Shown here piece after piece: positions 1-8,489 of a DNA stretch of 64,000 nucleotides; within the stretch, counting starts at the first letter, position 1, and every line of letters begins with the position of its first letter. This DNA comes from Rhizobium sp. BK251 (GTDB lineage Bacteria > Pseudomonadota > Alphaproteobacteria > Rhizobiales > Rhizobiaceae). The notes under the pieces are model-generated. The model searched no databases and was not told the DNA's origin. It saw nothing but the letters and a program-made list of their open reading frames with translations. The stretch lies in assembly GCF_004345245.1 (NCBI RefSeq), contig NZ_SLUQ01000001.1:558001-622000 (forward strand). The letters are read 5' to 3'. Made by a program: the position numbers and the translations under genes.

Positions 1-201
1 CCTCTATAGACCAGCCCTATTGCTTGCACAAGCACCAAAATCGAAAAAGGTATTGCTTTCGTGACGAAAAGAATACGCCCCTCCGGATGGGCCGCATGCT
101 CCCTTCGGTGCAGCGGGCAAGGGGCGCGATGGCATGTGCGGTCTGCTCCGAAGACGGCGCGAATCCGCCTGAAGTTTGAGCCAACGGCGGCCTCAATCGG
201 C

Positions 202-1185
202 CTATTCGTTGTGGTGTAGCATCGGGTTGAGGCCGGGCCAGCGTGCCTTGCCCTCAAGCGCCTCGAGTTGGCCCGTGCGGCTGTTGCGGCGGAAGAGGAA
301 GTTGGGCCGACCGGAAAGCTCGACAGCCTTTACAGCGTCGCCGGAGTTCAGCGTTACGACTGCGCCGGCCGTGATGTAGCAACCGGCCTCGACCACGCAA
401 TTGTCGCCGAGTGAGATGCCTACGCCGGAATTGGCGCCGAGAAGGCAGTTGCGGCCGATGGTGATGACCTGCTTGCCGCCGCCGGAATAGGTTCCCATGA
501 TCGAGGCGCCGCCGCCGATGTCGGTGCCTTCGCCGACCACTACTCCGGCACTGATGCGTCCTTCCACCATCGTCGGGCCGAGGGTGCCGGCATTGATCGA
601 GCAGAAGCCTTCCGGCGCCATCGTCGTTCCGGGCGCCAGATAGGCGCCAAGCATGACGCGATCGGCATTGGAAATGGCAACGCCCCTGGGCACCACGTAG
701 TCGAGCATCTTCGGCACCTTGAAGGTACCCTTGACGCTGAATTCGAAGCCTGTCCGGCGCGAGGCCCAATGAGCGGCGTCTGCCCGCTCGGGCAGGCAGG
801 GACCGATCGACGTCCAGGCAACCATGGGCAATAGCGGCACAAGGCCTTCGAAGCTCGCCTCGCGCGGACGGATAAGACGGTGGCTGAGGAGATGCAGCCG
901 CAGATAGGCGTCATGAACATCGAGGACAGCATCGTCCAGATGCTTGATTCGGGTCCGCACGGCGACGATGTTGACGTCCCGGCGCAGGTCGCGGCGCACC
1001 GCCTGTCCGCCTTGGGGGCCGAACTCCCTTGCAACTTCTTCGGCCGACAGACCGGTTGTGCCGGACGAGGAAATCTCGGAGCTCAGGGACAGTCTGTGAA
1101 ACCAGGTGTCGAGAACTTGGCCGGTGTCGGCGATTGTCGCCAGACCGATACCCGTTGCGCCTGTGGTCCGTCTGTCAGAATCCAT
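202..1185 (-). CDS. dapD: DapD-like tetrahydrodipicolinate N-succinyltransferase, actinobacterial type
   Basis: This 327-residue protein resembles the mycobacterial form of DapD, which transfers a succinyl group from succinyl-CoA to tetrahydrodipicolinate in lysine and diaminopimelate synthesis in the cytoplasm. The N-terminus (TGATGIGLATIADTG, then VLDTWF), the YLRLHLLSHRL stretch and the block NAGTLGPTMVEGRISAGVVV are the ones I remember from the Mycobacterium tuberculosis enzyme. The C-terminal half (about residues 170-290) has the hexapeptide pattern of a left-handed beta helix with a glycine-rich SIMGTYSGGGKQ loop. The ATG at 1185 follows an AGAGG Shine-Dalgarno. It is divergent from the LacI gene. 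Rhizobia normally carry the shorter proteobacterial DapD, so this may be a second, specialised acyltransferase. The family is secure; the substrate is less so. Confidence 0.85.
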   Translation of the reverse strand: MDSDRRTTGATGIGLATIADTGQVLDTWFHRLSLSSEISSSGTTGLSAEEVAREFGPQGGQAVRRDLRRDVNIVAVRTRIKHLDDAVLDVHDAYLRLHLLSHRLIRPREASFEGLVPLLPMVAWTSIGPCLPERADAAHWASRRTGFEFSVKGTFKVPKMLDYVVPRGVAISNADRVMLGAYLAPGTTMAPEGFCSINAGTLGPTMVEGRISAGVVVGEGTDIGGGASIMGTYSGGGKQVITIGRNCLLGANSGVGISLGDNCVVEAGCYITAGAVVTLNSGDAVKAVELSGRPNFLFRRNSRTGQLEALEGKARWPGLNPMLHHNE

Positions 1186-1253
1186 GGCCTCTTCCCTTTC
1201 CTTCCGCTATCCTTTTCGAGGTATGTTGCGGTAGGCGGCGCCGGTTACGACGC

Positions 1254-1266
1254 CGTTTCGGAAACG
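1254..1266. promoter_or_regulatory. 13-bp palindrome, candidate LacI-family operator
   Basis: CGTTTCGGAAACG is a perfect inverted repeat (6-bp arms around one G) in the space between the divergent dapD-like gene and the lacI-type regulator. It lies about 70 bp upstream of the dapD start. Short odd-centred palindromes of this kind are typical LacI-family targets. Assignment to the neighbouring regulator is inference. Confidence 0.35.
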
Positions 1267-1367
1267 ATTTGAGGGAATTACGTCTGCAATATTGGGTGGC
1301 GTTTCGTTCGGTGCCTGCTTCGGCGCGAGCGTATTCGCGCAATGGTTGCGTCGATGCCAATAGAATG

Positions 1368-1381
1368 TTAGGAATACCTAA
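1368..1381. promoter_or_regulatory. 14-bp palindrome upstream of lacI-type gene
   Basis: TTAGGAATACCTAA is a perfect inverted repeat (5-bp arms, 4-bp spacer) about 100 bp upstream of the LacI-type gene. It could be an autoregulatory site. There is no evidence beyond symmetry and position. Confidence 0.3.
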
Positions 1382-1478
1382 ATAGCCGTCTCCGGTTAAA
1401 GGGGGCGGGGAGCGGCAGCGCAGCAAGAGTCTGCGGCGCCGTCTTTCGAGCATTTGCATTTCTGGGGCGGGGATACAT

Positions 1479-2513
1479 TTGGCGCGGGGGCAGAAGAGGA
1501 ACCGCGGGGGGCGGGTAAGGCTCAGTGACGTCGCAAAGAGGGCCGGCGTCAGCCCGATCACCGTATCGAGGGCGCTGCGCAACCCCGAGATCGTCTCGGA
1601 GGATCTGCGGGAGCTGATCCTCGATCTTGTCGAAGAGATGGGCTATGTGCCTGATCTGGCGGCAAGGGCACTCGCTAGCCGCGACAGCGGCATCATCGGC
1701 GTGCTCGTCCCTACGTTGAACCAGCAGGTGTTCATGGCGGTGATGCGCGGCATCGAGGAGCGCGTGCGCCCGACCGACCTGCATATCCAATATGCCAACA
1801 CGCTCTATGATCCGGTGGAGGAAATCCATCAGTTGAAGTCTTTCCTGGCACAGAAGCCAGCGGGCCTGATCCTCGCCGGCGCCGAGCGCTATGACGATCT
1901 GGCTCCGATCCTTGCTGGCGCCCGCTGTCCAATCGCTCATATCGTCGACCTTGGTCAGAGCCCGTCGCGGCTCGCCATCGGACTGCGCCATCACGAGGCA
2001 AGCGCGGTGGCGACCCGCTTCCTGCTGTCGAAGGGCTATCGCCGCGTGGGTCTTCTCGGCGGACGCATGGACGTCCGCTCCAAGCGTAGGCGAGACGGAT
2101 ATATCGAGGCGATGCACGAGGCCGGACTGCTCGATCCGGCGCTGATCGTCAGCGAGGAGCTGTCGACGGACGTGGCGCTCGGCTGCCGTCTCTTCGGCGA
2201 GCTTCTGAAACGTGCGCCGGATCTCGATGCCGTGCTCTGCCAGAACGACGATCTGGCGCTCGGTGCGCTGTTCGAATGTCGCCGCCGCGGCATAGGCGTG
2301 CCGGACGAATTCGGCATCTGCGGCTTCAACAATCTCGATTTCGCGGCCTTCACGGAGCCGGGGCTGACGACGGTCCACGTGCCGCGCTACGAGATCGGCT
2401 ACCGGGCGGCGGACATGCTCATCCGGGCCGTCCGTCAGGAAAGCCTGCCGGAGGGCAAGGTCGATCTCGGCTTTACTATCATCGAGAGAGGCACGACGCG
2501 CCACGTCGACTGA
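1479..2513 (+). CDS. LacI/GntR-type transcriptional regulator
   Basis: A 344-residue LacI-family repressor. The N-terminal helix-turn-helix is clear (VRLSDVAKRAGVSPITVSRA, about residues 13-33), followed by the hinge region and a periplasmic-binding-protein-like sensor domain that includes GLLGGR, the DAVLCQNDDLALGAL block and the typical late TTVHVPRYEIG segment. The closest family I recall is the gluconate repressor GntR of the LacI class. The start is TTG at 1479 with GGGGCGGGG just upstream; no in-frame ATG precedes the HTH. It is divergent from the dapD-like gene and has no sugar transporter beside it, so the ligand and targets cannot be read from context. Confidence 0.9.
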   Translation: MARGQKRNRGGRVRLSDVAKRAGVSPITVSRALRNPEIVSEDLRELILDLVEEMGYVPDLAARALASRDSGIIGVLVPTLNQQVFMAVMRGIEERVRPTDLHIQYANTLYDPVEEIHQLKSFLAQKPAGLILAGAERYDDLAPILAGARCPIAHIVDLGQSPSRLAIGLRHHEASAVATRFLLSKGYRRVGLLGGRMDVRSKRRRDGYIEAMHEAGLLDPALIVSEELSTDVALGCRLFGELLKRAPDLDAVLCQNDDLALGALFECRRRGIGVPDEFGICGFNNLDFAAFTEPGLTTVHVPRYEIGYRAADMLIRAVRQESLPEGKVDLGFTIIERGTTRHVD

Positions 2514-2543
2514 TCCGGTTGGACCGGCGAGGGGAAGGGGAGG

Positions 2544-3503
2544 CTATTTGAGCTTGTCCTTCGGCAGCCAGCCGAGCACCTCTTCCGTCTTCTGCCCGCT
2601 CGCGGTCACGAAGATGTCTTCGCTGCCGGATTTGATCATCTCGGCGCGGGCCACATCCAGTGTCGCGTTTTCCGCGATGAAGCCGAACGACGTTGCATCG
2701 GCGGCGTTCTTTCCGTCGTTCGCCTTCACATAATCATCGATCGTCTTGTCCGCGAACGTGGCGGGACTTTCCGGGACCCACTCCTTGGGCATCGGCGGGC
2801 TCTTGCGCCTGAGGATGAAGACCGGCTGCTTGCTCTTGTCGAAGACGATGATGCGCGTGGTGTTGTCGTTGAAGAGCTTCATGACGCGATCCATCGTTAT
2901 TGCCCGCGCCTGCGCGCGCTCCTCCTCGATCTTGGCGATCTTGGCATATGGGATCATGCGATCCGTCACTCGCTCGGCGGAGCCGAACCCCTGCGCCGCC
3001 TCGCGAGCGGTCTGGGCTGCCTGCCGGAAGCTTTCGTTCGTGAAGTAGAAGGCGATCACCGTCCCCACCCACGTGGCAAAGACCGGCAGGACCGCGGTGA
3101 AGACGCCCATCAGCAGTGAATCGACCTTGCCTTTCAGTACATCGTTGCTGGGGTCGCTGGCCAGCACGGAGAAGGCTATGATCAGGCCGAAGGCCAGGAT
3201 CGCGATCGCCGCGCCGCCCACTGCAAGCACGATGGGGGCGATGCGGTCACGGACCGCGTCGCTGCTCGTGACCGTGATCGGTGCCTGAGCAGGTTTTTCC
3301 ATGAATGGCCCGAGCGCATAGCGCAGCATCGCGACGATAGCGAAGCTGATGATGACGGCCGCGCCAAGCTTGGCAATTGTCCACCATTCGACAACGGGCG
3401 TGCCGCGCGGAACCAATGCGATAAAGAGCCAGGCAAGCGAGATTACCCCGCCCAGAGCCGGTATCAGCTTTATGACTGCGGTTCTGAAGCTTTCCCACGT
3501 CAT
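2544..3503 (-). CDS. Four-helix membrane protein with C-terminal soluble domain, unknown function
   Basis: I do not recognise this 319-residue protein. It has four predicted membrane helices in its first half: around residues 15-35, 42-65, 90-115 and 130-155. The remainder is soluble and charged. The soluble part starts with a likely coiled coil (EEERAQARAITMDRVMKLF) followed by a beta-rich stretch, DNTTRIIVFDKSKQPVFILRRK, which recalls half of a CBS-like fold. The tail ends in EVLGWLPKDKLK. I chose the ATG at 3503, preceded by AGAGATACC, over an ATG ten codons upstream that has no Shine-Dalgarno. It converges with the lacI-type gene, with 30 bp between their stops. A sensor or scaffold role is only a guess. 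Confidence 0.7.
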   Translation of the reverse strand: MTWESFRTAVIKLIPALGGVISLAWLFIALVPRGTPVVEWWTIAKLGAAVIISFAIVAMLRYALGPFMEKPAQAPITVTSSDAVRDRIAPIVLAVGGAAIAILAFGLIIAFSVLASDPSNDVLKGKVDSLLMGVFTAVLPVFATWVGTVIAFYFTNESFRQAAQTAREAAQGFGSAERVTDRMIPYAKIAKIEEERAQARAITMDRVMKLFNDNTTRIIVFDKSKQPVFILRRKSPPMPKEWVPESPATFADKTIDDYVKANDGKNAADATSFGFIAENATLDVARAEMIKSGSEDIFVTASGQKTEEVLGWLPKDKLK

Positions 3504-3746
3504 CGGTATCTCTACTCGACAGCCGCCCCTCATTCGGCAGCATAAAGCGAAAGGCCGGAAATCTCAATTGAAAATAGAAATATAGCTATTTAATACTTCT
3601 GTGTTACCGGCGTTGGCGGGTGAATTTCTCACGAGATTGGTTGTTTTACTCCGCTAAAATTAAAGGGTACCAAGAAAAATCGCATCGATACATGGTGCAG
3701 GGCCGGCGCCAAAGGCTACCCCTCCAGATTGTCGCAAAGAAAAAAG

Positions 3747-3982
3747 GCCACGAGGGCCGCCCTCAGATCGCTGACAAAACCGTCAACTCGATTGATTGCT
3801 TAGAAAGCGGCAAAATACCCACCGCCGTCATACCGGCGTTGAGCCGGTATCCAGCGCGATTAAGTCCTTGATCGCGAAAGACTCTTTCGCCGCGCAGACG
3901 CGCGGCTGGCTGGATTCCGGCTCAAGGCCGGAATGACGGGAATCAACGTGTGTCGAACCGCAAGCGGTTCGTCAGCCGTTTG
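3747..3982. repeat. Tandem direct repeat, unit 1 (about 236 bp)
   Basis: First copy of a near-identical 236-bp unit. Matching landmarks recur exactly 236 bp apart: ACCGTCAA at 3779 and 4015, GCCGTCATACC at 3824 and 4060, GGATTCCGGCTCAAGGCC at 3912 and 4148. Inside the unit, 3825-3939 is an imperfect inverted repeat beginning CCGTCATACCGG and ending CCGGAATGACGG, with a second small palindrome (GCGAAAGACTCTTTCGC) in its centre. No believable protein is encoded. Confidence 0.85.
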
Positions 3983-4218
3983 ATGGCCGCGCAGGCCCTC
4001 AGACCGCTGACATAACCGTCAATCCGATTGATTGCTTCGAGAGCGGCAAAATACCCACCGCCGTCATACCGGCCTCGTGCCGATATCCAGTGTGATCAAG
4101 TCCTTGATCGCGAAAGACTCTTTCGCCGCGCAGAGGCGCGGCTGACTGGATTCCGGCTCAAGGCCGGAATGACGAGAAATCAAGGTGTCGAACCACAAGC
4201 GGTTCATCGGCAGTTTGA
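3983..4218. repeat. Tandem direct repeat, unit 2 (about 236 bp)
   Basis: Second copy, directly abutting the first. Its own inverted repeat spans about 4061-4174. Differences from unit 1 are scattered substitutions and a 1-bp indel near 4185. The start of a third copy (GGCCACGAGGGCCCT) follows at 4219 and stops just before cysN. The internal palindrome is of the type seen in rhizobial interspersed palindromic elements; the tandem arrangement suggests duplication by slippage or unequal crossing over. Confidence 0.85.
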
Positions 4219-4258
4219 GGGCCACGAGGGCCCTGTCACTTGCCTTATCGACGGGTGC

Positions 4259-5755
4259 TCAGATATCGCCGGAGGCGTCCGACCAGAGATCAGCCGCCTC
4301 GGCTGCCGTCATGCGGCGAACCTCGGCCTCGTGGCGGCGGCTGGCAAAAAGCTCGCTTGCCATGATCTGGTCAGCAAGATCGGCCGGCAGCGACAGGACA
4401 ACGCGCGCGTCGCTGCTGCGCAGACCGCTGATGTCCGTGCGCTTGCCCGTCACCATGCCGCCGGCGACCGTGTTGTTCGTCTCCGGGTCGATCAGGATGA
4501 AGGCGCCGGTTGCGCGATTCTGGTCGTAGGGATCGAAGACCGCGGCCTCGTCGAAGGAGAGGCGCACCTTGCCGATGGCGTTCATGTAGAGCCGTTCGGC
4601 GTGGTTCCAGGCGCCGCTCTTCAACTCAAGCTGGCTCAACGGCTGAACCTGGACGCGCTGCCGGCGGCTGCCGCTCTTGAGCCAGTAGCGCTTGCCCGGA
4701 AGGATGCCTTCCGGCTGCAGGGCGACGATTTGCGCGTCGAAGGAAAGCCCGACCTGCGGCTGGCTGTCGATCGAAACGATCATGTCGCCACGCGACACGT
4801 CCACCTGACGGTCGAGCACGAGCGTGATCGCGTCACCGGCGACGGCGGCATTGCGCACGAGGTCGAAGGTGACGATCTTGGAAACGTTGGCGACCATGCC
4901 GGACGGCAGGATCATCACGCTGTCACCGGGTTTTACCGAACCGCCGGCCACCGTTCCCTGGTAGCCGCGGAAGCTTTCGCCGGGGCGGGAGACGCGCTGG
5001 ACGGAAAGGCGGAAGCCGGTCGCCTGGCCGGAGCGGACGGTTGCCTGCTCCAGCGTCTCGACCAGCGTCTGGCCGCTGTACCAGGGCATCGTCGCCTTGC
5101 CGGAATAAACGACATTCTCGCCCTTCAGGGCCGACATCGGGATCGCGGTGATCTGCTTGACGCCAAGCGACAGCGCGAATTCCTTGAAGTCATGGCTGAT
5201 CTTCTCGAAGCCGGCGCGGTCGTAGTTCGTCAGGTCGATCTTGTTGACTGCGAGCACGAATTGCTTGATGCCGAGGAGCGATGCGATCGTCGCGTGGCGG
5301 CGCGTCTGCTCGAGGATGCCAGCGCGGGCATCGACAAGCAGTATGGCGAGGTCGGCCGTCGAGGCGCCCGTCGCCATGTTGCGGGTGTATTGCTCGTGGC
5401 CGGGAGTGTCCGCGACGATGAACGAGCGCTTGTCGGTCGAGAAATAGCGATAGGCGACATCGATCGTGATGCCCTGTTCACGCTCGGCCTGCAGTCCGTC
5501 TAGCAACAGCGCGAAGTCGGGTAGACCGAGATCGTTCTGCTTGCCGGTCGAATCGCGCTGGAGTGTCGCTGCCTGATCTTCCTTTACCGCCTTGGTGTCC
5601 CACAGCAGCCGGCCGATCAGCGTGGACTTGCCGTCGTCGACGCTGCCGCAGGTAAGAAGACGCAGCGGGCGCGAATCGCGAAGGGCCTTGGCGGACTCGG
5701 TGGCCGGCAGGGCGATGATGTTTGCGGCCGAGGCCGTGTTCTGCGCTGCCGTCAT
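4259..5755 (-). CDS. cysN: Sulfate adenylyltransferase subunit 1 (GTPase), CysN
   Basis: A 498-residue GTP-binding subunit of ATP sulfurylase, which with CysD converts sulfate and ATP to adenosine 5'-phosphosulfate (APS). The G1 motif GSVDDGKST is at about residues 38-45, G3 DTPGHEQ at 116-122 and G4 NKID at 170-173, followed by EF-Tu-like beta-barrel domains. It stops where CysN should and lacks the C-terminal APS kinase domain of the NodQ/CysNC fusion. I chose ATG at 5755, which lies 1 bp after the cysD stop, over an upstream in-frame extension that runs through cysD. That spacing implies translational coupling. It is last in the cysH-cysD-cysN run. Confidence 0.96.
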   Translation of the reverse strand: MTAAQNTASAANIIALPATESAKALRDSRPLRLLTCGSVDDGKSTLIGRLLWDTKAVKEDQAATLQRDSTGKQNDLGLPDFALLLDGLQAEREQGITIDVAYRYFSTDKRSFIVADTPGHEQYTRNMATGASTADLAILLVDARAGILEQTRRHATIASLLGIKQFVLAVNKIDLTNYDRAGFEKISHDFKEFALSLGVKQITAIPMSALKGENVVYSGKATMPWYSGQTLVETLEQATVRSGQATGFRLSVQRVSRPGESFRGYQGTVAGGSVKPGDSVMILPSGMVANVSKIVTFDLVRNAAVAGDAITLVLDRQVDVSRGDMIVSIDSQPQVGLSFDAQIVALQPEGILPGKRYWLKSGSRRQRVQVQPLSQLELKSGAWNHAERLYMNAIGKVRLSFDEAAVFDPYDQNRATGAFILIDPETNNTVAGGMVTGKRTDISGLRSSDARVVLSLPADLADQIMASELFASRRHEAEVRRMTAAEAADLWSDASGDI

Positions 5756-5756
5756 C

Positions 5757-6710
5757 TCAGAAATATCCTTCACGCTTTTTCTTTTCCATGGAGCCCGACT
5801 GGTCGCGGTCGATGGCGCGGCCCTGGCGCTCGGAAACCGTCGCGATTTCCAGCTCCGCAATAATGTCTTCGAGGCTCGTTGCGTTGGAGCGGATCGCGCC
5901 CGTCAGCGGGAAGTCGCCAAGCGTGCGGAACCGGATCATGCCTTCCTGCCGAACCTCGCCCGGCAAAAGCTCGAGCCGCGGATCTTCGGCAAGGATCATC
6001 ATGCCGTCACGCTCGATGAACGGCCGCTTCTTGGCGAAATATAGAGGCACCAGCGGAATGTCTTCGGCCTGGATGTAGCGCCAGATATCGACTTCCGTCC
6101 AGTTGGACAGGGGGAAGGCGCGCACGCTTTCGCCCTTGCGGATCATGCCGTTGTAGATATCCCACAGCTCCGGCCGCTGGTTGCGCGGATCCCAGCGGTG
6201 ATCCGGCGTGCGGAAGGAATAGATGCGCTCCTTGGCGCGGCTCGCTTCCTCGTCGCGCCGTGCGCCTCCGAAGGCGGCGTCGAACTGTCCTGCATCGAGT
6301 GCCTGCCGCAGGCTCTGCGTCTTCATGATGTCGGTGAAGGCGGCCGAGCCATGGGTAAAGGGCGTGACACCCTCGGCAGCTCCACGCGGGTTGATGTGCT
6401 CGATCAGGTCGAGATCGTACTTCTTCGCCGTCTCATCGCGAAACGCGATCATCTCCCGGAATTTCCAGCCGGTGTTCACATGCAACAGCGGGAAGGGGAC
6501 GCGGCCGGGATAGAAGGCCTTGCGCGCCAGATGAAGCAGTACGGAACTGTCCTTGCCGATCGAATAGAGCATCACCGGACGCTCGAATTCTGCCGCGACC
6601 TCGCGGAAGATGTGGATCGCCTCGTTTTCCAGCGCTTTCAGATGCGGGTCCAGCGGCGGCTTTGCACTCTGGGGATTGTGCAATTCCGTATCGGTGCGGC
6701 TTTCGGCCAT
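5757..6710 (-). CDS. cysD: Sulfate adenylyltransferase subunit 2, CysD
   Basis: The 317-residue catalytic subunit of ATP sulfurylase, which adenylylates sulfate to APS. The PP-loop that binds ATP is [16 protein letters not shown], about residues 49-64. The long conserved segment [19 protein letters not shown], the [10 protein letters not shown] block and the C-terminal sequence [19 protein letters not shown] are all characteristic, as is the length. The start ATG at 6710 has GGAGTAAGAA upstream. It lies 124 bp downstream of cysH and ends 1 bp before cysN, so the three genes probably form one transcript. Confidence 0.97.
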   Translation of the reverse strand: MAESRTDTELHNPQSAKPPLDPHLKALENEAIHIFREVAAEFERPVMLYSIGKDSSVLLHLARKAFYPGRVPFPLLHVNTGWKFREMIAFRDETAKKYDLDLIEHINPRGAAEGVTPFTHGSAAFTDIMKTQSLRQALDAGQFDAAFGGARRDEEASRAKERIYSFRTPDHRWDPRNQRPELWDIYNGMIRKGESVRAFPLSNWTEVDIWRYIQAEDIPLVPLYFAKKRPFIERDGMMILAEDPRLELLPGEVRQEGMIRFRTLGDFPLTGAIRSNATSLEDIIAELEIATVSERQGRAIDRDQSGSMEKKKREGYF

Positions 6711-6834
6711 TTCTTACTCCGAACGTCTCGTCTGCGGATCATGAAATCCGCGATGAACTCAGTGCCTGGATTTTCGGAAGGCTGGCGGCGGTGGACCGCG
6801 CCCTTGCTGCCTTGGCCCGCAATCCGGCGGATGA

Positions 6835-7575
6835 TTATTGTGCGGCGACCGCCGCGGCTTCTTCGGCGACGTGGAGGCCACATTCGCGCTTTTCGTCGTT
6901 TTCCCACCACCAGCGGCCGGCACGCTCGGGCTCGCCCGGCTTGATGGCCCGGGTGCAGGGCTCGCAGCCGATGGATGGATAGCCGCGCGCATGCAGCGGG
7001 TTCACCGGCACGCTGTTTTCCGCGACATAGGCCTTGATCGCCTCGATGTCCCAGTCCGCCAGAGGATTGACCTTCAGGAGGTGCCGCTCTGCATCGTACT
7101 CGGCAAAGGGCGTCTCCAGACGGTTGGCAGACTGGCCGCGGCGAAGGCCCGTGATCCACACGGTGGCGCCTTCCAGCGCCCGCGCAAGCGGCTTCAGCTT
7201 GCGCACGCCACAACAGGCATGTCTTGCTTCGACGCTCTCGTAGAAACCGTTGAGACCGTACTTCGCTGCATAGGCGTCGATGTCGGCCTTCGCTGGCTCG
7301 TAGCGGGCGATATGGATGTCGTACTGGCTTTCGGTCTCGTCGATCAGTGCCAGCGTCTCGGGGAAGAGCCGACCGGTCTGGAGCGTCGCGACATCGATCG
7401 GCAGTCTGTGGGTACCGATCTCGGCCGTGATCAGCTGGTCTTCGATGCCGAGCGAGGTAGTGAAGACCGCGCGTCCGCCGAGCCCGGCCACGAGCGACAG
7501 CCGCCCGGCGAGATCGAGCGCTGCAAGCTGCTCGTTCAGCAGCACTGCGTCTTCTGTTCGATTATTGGCAGTCAT
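6835..7575 (-). CDS. cysH: Assimilatory APS reductase, CysH
   Basis: A 246-residue thioredoxin-dependent reductase that converts APS to sulfite. The four cysteines that bind the [4Fe-4S] cluster in APS-type enzymes are present as the pairs C121-C122 (HACCGVRK) and C204/C207 (GCEPC), and the catalytic cysteine is C232 in ECGLH. The presence of both pairs argues for APS rather than PAPS as substrate, which agrees with the lack of an APS kinase in cysN. It is the first gene of the cysH-cysD-cysN run and is divergent from an Rrf2 regulator across a 464-bp gap. Confidence 0.96.
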   Translation of the reverse strand: MTANNRTEDAVLLNEQLAALDLAGRLSLVAGLGGRAVFTTSLGIEDQLITAEIGTHRLPIDVATLQTGRLFPETLALIDETESQYDIHIARYEPAKADIDAYAAKYGLNGFYESVEARHACCGVRKLKPLARALEGATVWITGLRRGQSANRLETPFAEYDAERHLLKVNPLADWDIEAIKAYVAENSVPVNPLHARGYPSIGCEPCTRAIKPGEPERAGRWWWENDEKRECGLHVAEEAAAVAAQ

Positions 7576-8039
7576 GGGGATCCTGTCCTGAAGTTGGCCG
7601 GAGTATTGCAGCTTGAAAGGCCAACGGACAGAAAAAGACGTTTCGAAACGCCGCGGAGGAGAGCAAATATCTCTCTGAACGCTCCCGGACGTAAAAAAGC
7701 AGCCGCCTTGGGGCGGAAACTATAAGCAAACATCTGCGGACCCGGGCCAAAAGCTGGCGCCGCCGCTATGTACGTGCTTCAATGTCTATAGAAATAGTAG
7801 TGTTACACGCCGCTTGTCAAACGGAAATCTGATTTGATGCCGTAAAAGATGCGTCTTGGGGAATTTTGCTCTAAAGTGAATTCAGAAATGAGACTGTGAA
7901 AAGCAGAGCTTAATTGCCTGTATTTCCAATCCCTTCCACAGCGTTCAAATTATGTTCATGTGGAATGTGCAAAAGAGATACAGGTTGCCTTTAAGCCGAT
8001 GCGCGGGCGCGCGTCGCATGTGTGTGTAGACGGTTCGAA
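7576..8039. other. 464-bp divergent intergenic region, cysH / rrf2
   Basis: This region separates cysH from the Rrf2 gene and contains no believable reading frame. It is more AT-rich than its flanks, as expected of a double promoter. The cysH promoter proposed below sits about 210 bp from the cysH start, so cysH would have a long 5' untranslated region. I looked for a recognisable riboswitch in that leader and saw none. Confidence 0.6.
7786..7820 (-). promoter_or_regulatory. Candidate cysH promoter with overlapping palindrome
   Basis: Read on the minus strand, a perfect -35 box TTGACA (7820-7815) is followed after 18 bp by TATTTC (7796-7791) as a weak -10. The -10 is embedded in the inverted repeat CTATTTCTATAG (7786-7797). 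A repressor bound there would block cysH. The divergent Rrf2 protein is the obvious candidate, by analogy with CymR-type Rrf2 control of cysteine genes. Confidence 0.4.
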
Positions 8040-8486
8040 ATGATCACCCAGAAGGCAAAATATGCGTTGCGTGCGCTGGCGGCTTTGGCACAGGCCGATC
8101 CCGGCGAGCCAGTGATGATCTCCGACATTGCCGTGCAGCAAAACATCCCCAAGAAGTTCCTGGAGCAGATCCTGCTTGACCTCAAGCACCAAGGGATTGT
8201 TGCGAGCCGCCGCGGCAAGCAGGGTGGCTACCTCCTGCTGAAGCCCGCGGACGAGATCACCTTTGGTGAAATCCTGCGCATTATCGACGGACCGATCGCG
8301 CCGCTTCCATGCCTTTCAATCACGGCTTACCGCAAGTGCGAGGATTGCGACGGCGAGCAGAACTGCGAGATCCGCCACGTTTTTGCGAAGGTCGCCGATG
8401 CCACCCGCAAGGTGCTGTTCTCCACCACGATCGCGGACGCGGTTGTCGCGCCCCAAGGGGCCGAGGTTGCCCGGCTCCTGGCCTGA
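8040..8486 (+). CDS. Rrf2-family transcriptional regulator (possible sulfur or Fe-S sensor)
   Basis: A 148-residue Rrf2 protein. The winged HTH runs from KAKYALRALAAL through the recognition region IPKKFLEQILLDLKHQGIVASRRGKQGGY (about residues 5-64). Four cysteines follow at 91, 100, 103 and 109, the zone where IscR and NsrR bind an iron-sulfur cluster. The spacing is not the classical IscR one, so cluster binding is plausible rather than shown. It is not RirA, whose sequence I remember differently. I chose ATG at 8040 over a GTG six codons upstream because homologues begin MxTxKAxYAL. The divergent cysH suggests control of sulfate assimilation. Confidence 0.88.
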   Translation: MITQKAKYALRALAALAQADPGEPVMISDIAVQQNIPKKFLEQILLDLKHQGIVASRRGKQGGYLLLKPADEITFGEILRIIDGPIAPLPCLSITAYRKCEDCDGEQNCEIRHVFAKVADATRKVLFSTTIADAVVAPQGAEVARLLA

Positions 8487-8489
8487 TGG

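Noticed and set aside
1..201. Possible gene at the left edge
   Set aside because: No frame with an RBS or motif is visible in the first 201 bp; it looks like the space after dapD, or the end of a gene that begins outside.
4259..5860. Extended cysN start and possible CysNC/NodQ fusion
   Set aside because: The extension runs through the end of cysD without motifs, and no APS kinase domain is present at the C-terminus.
8022..8039. GTG start for the cysH-linked Rrf2 gene
   Set aside because: The ATG at 8040 matches the usual Rrf2 N-terminus, and the extra residues are not family-like.
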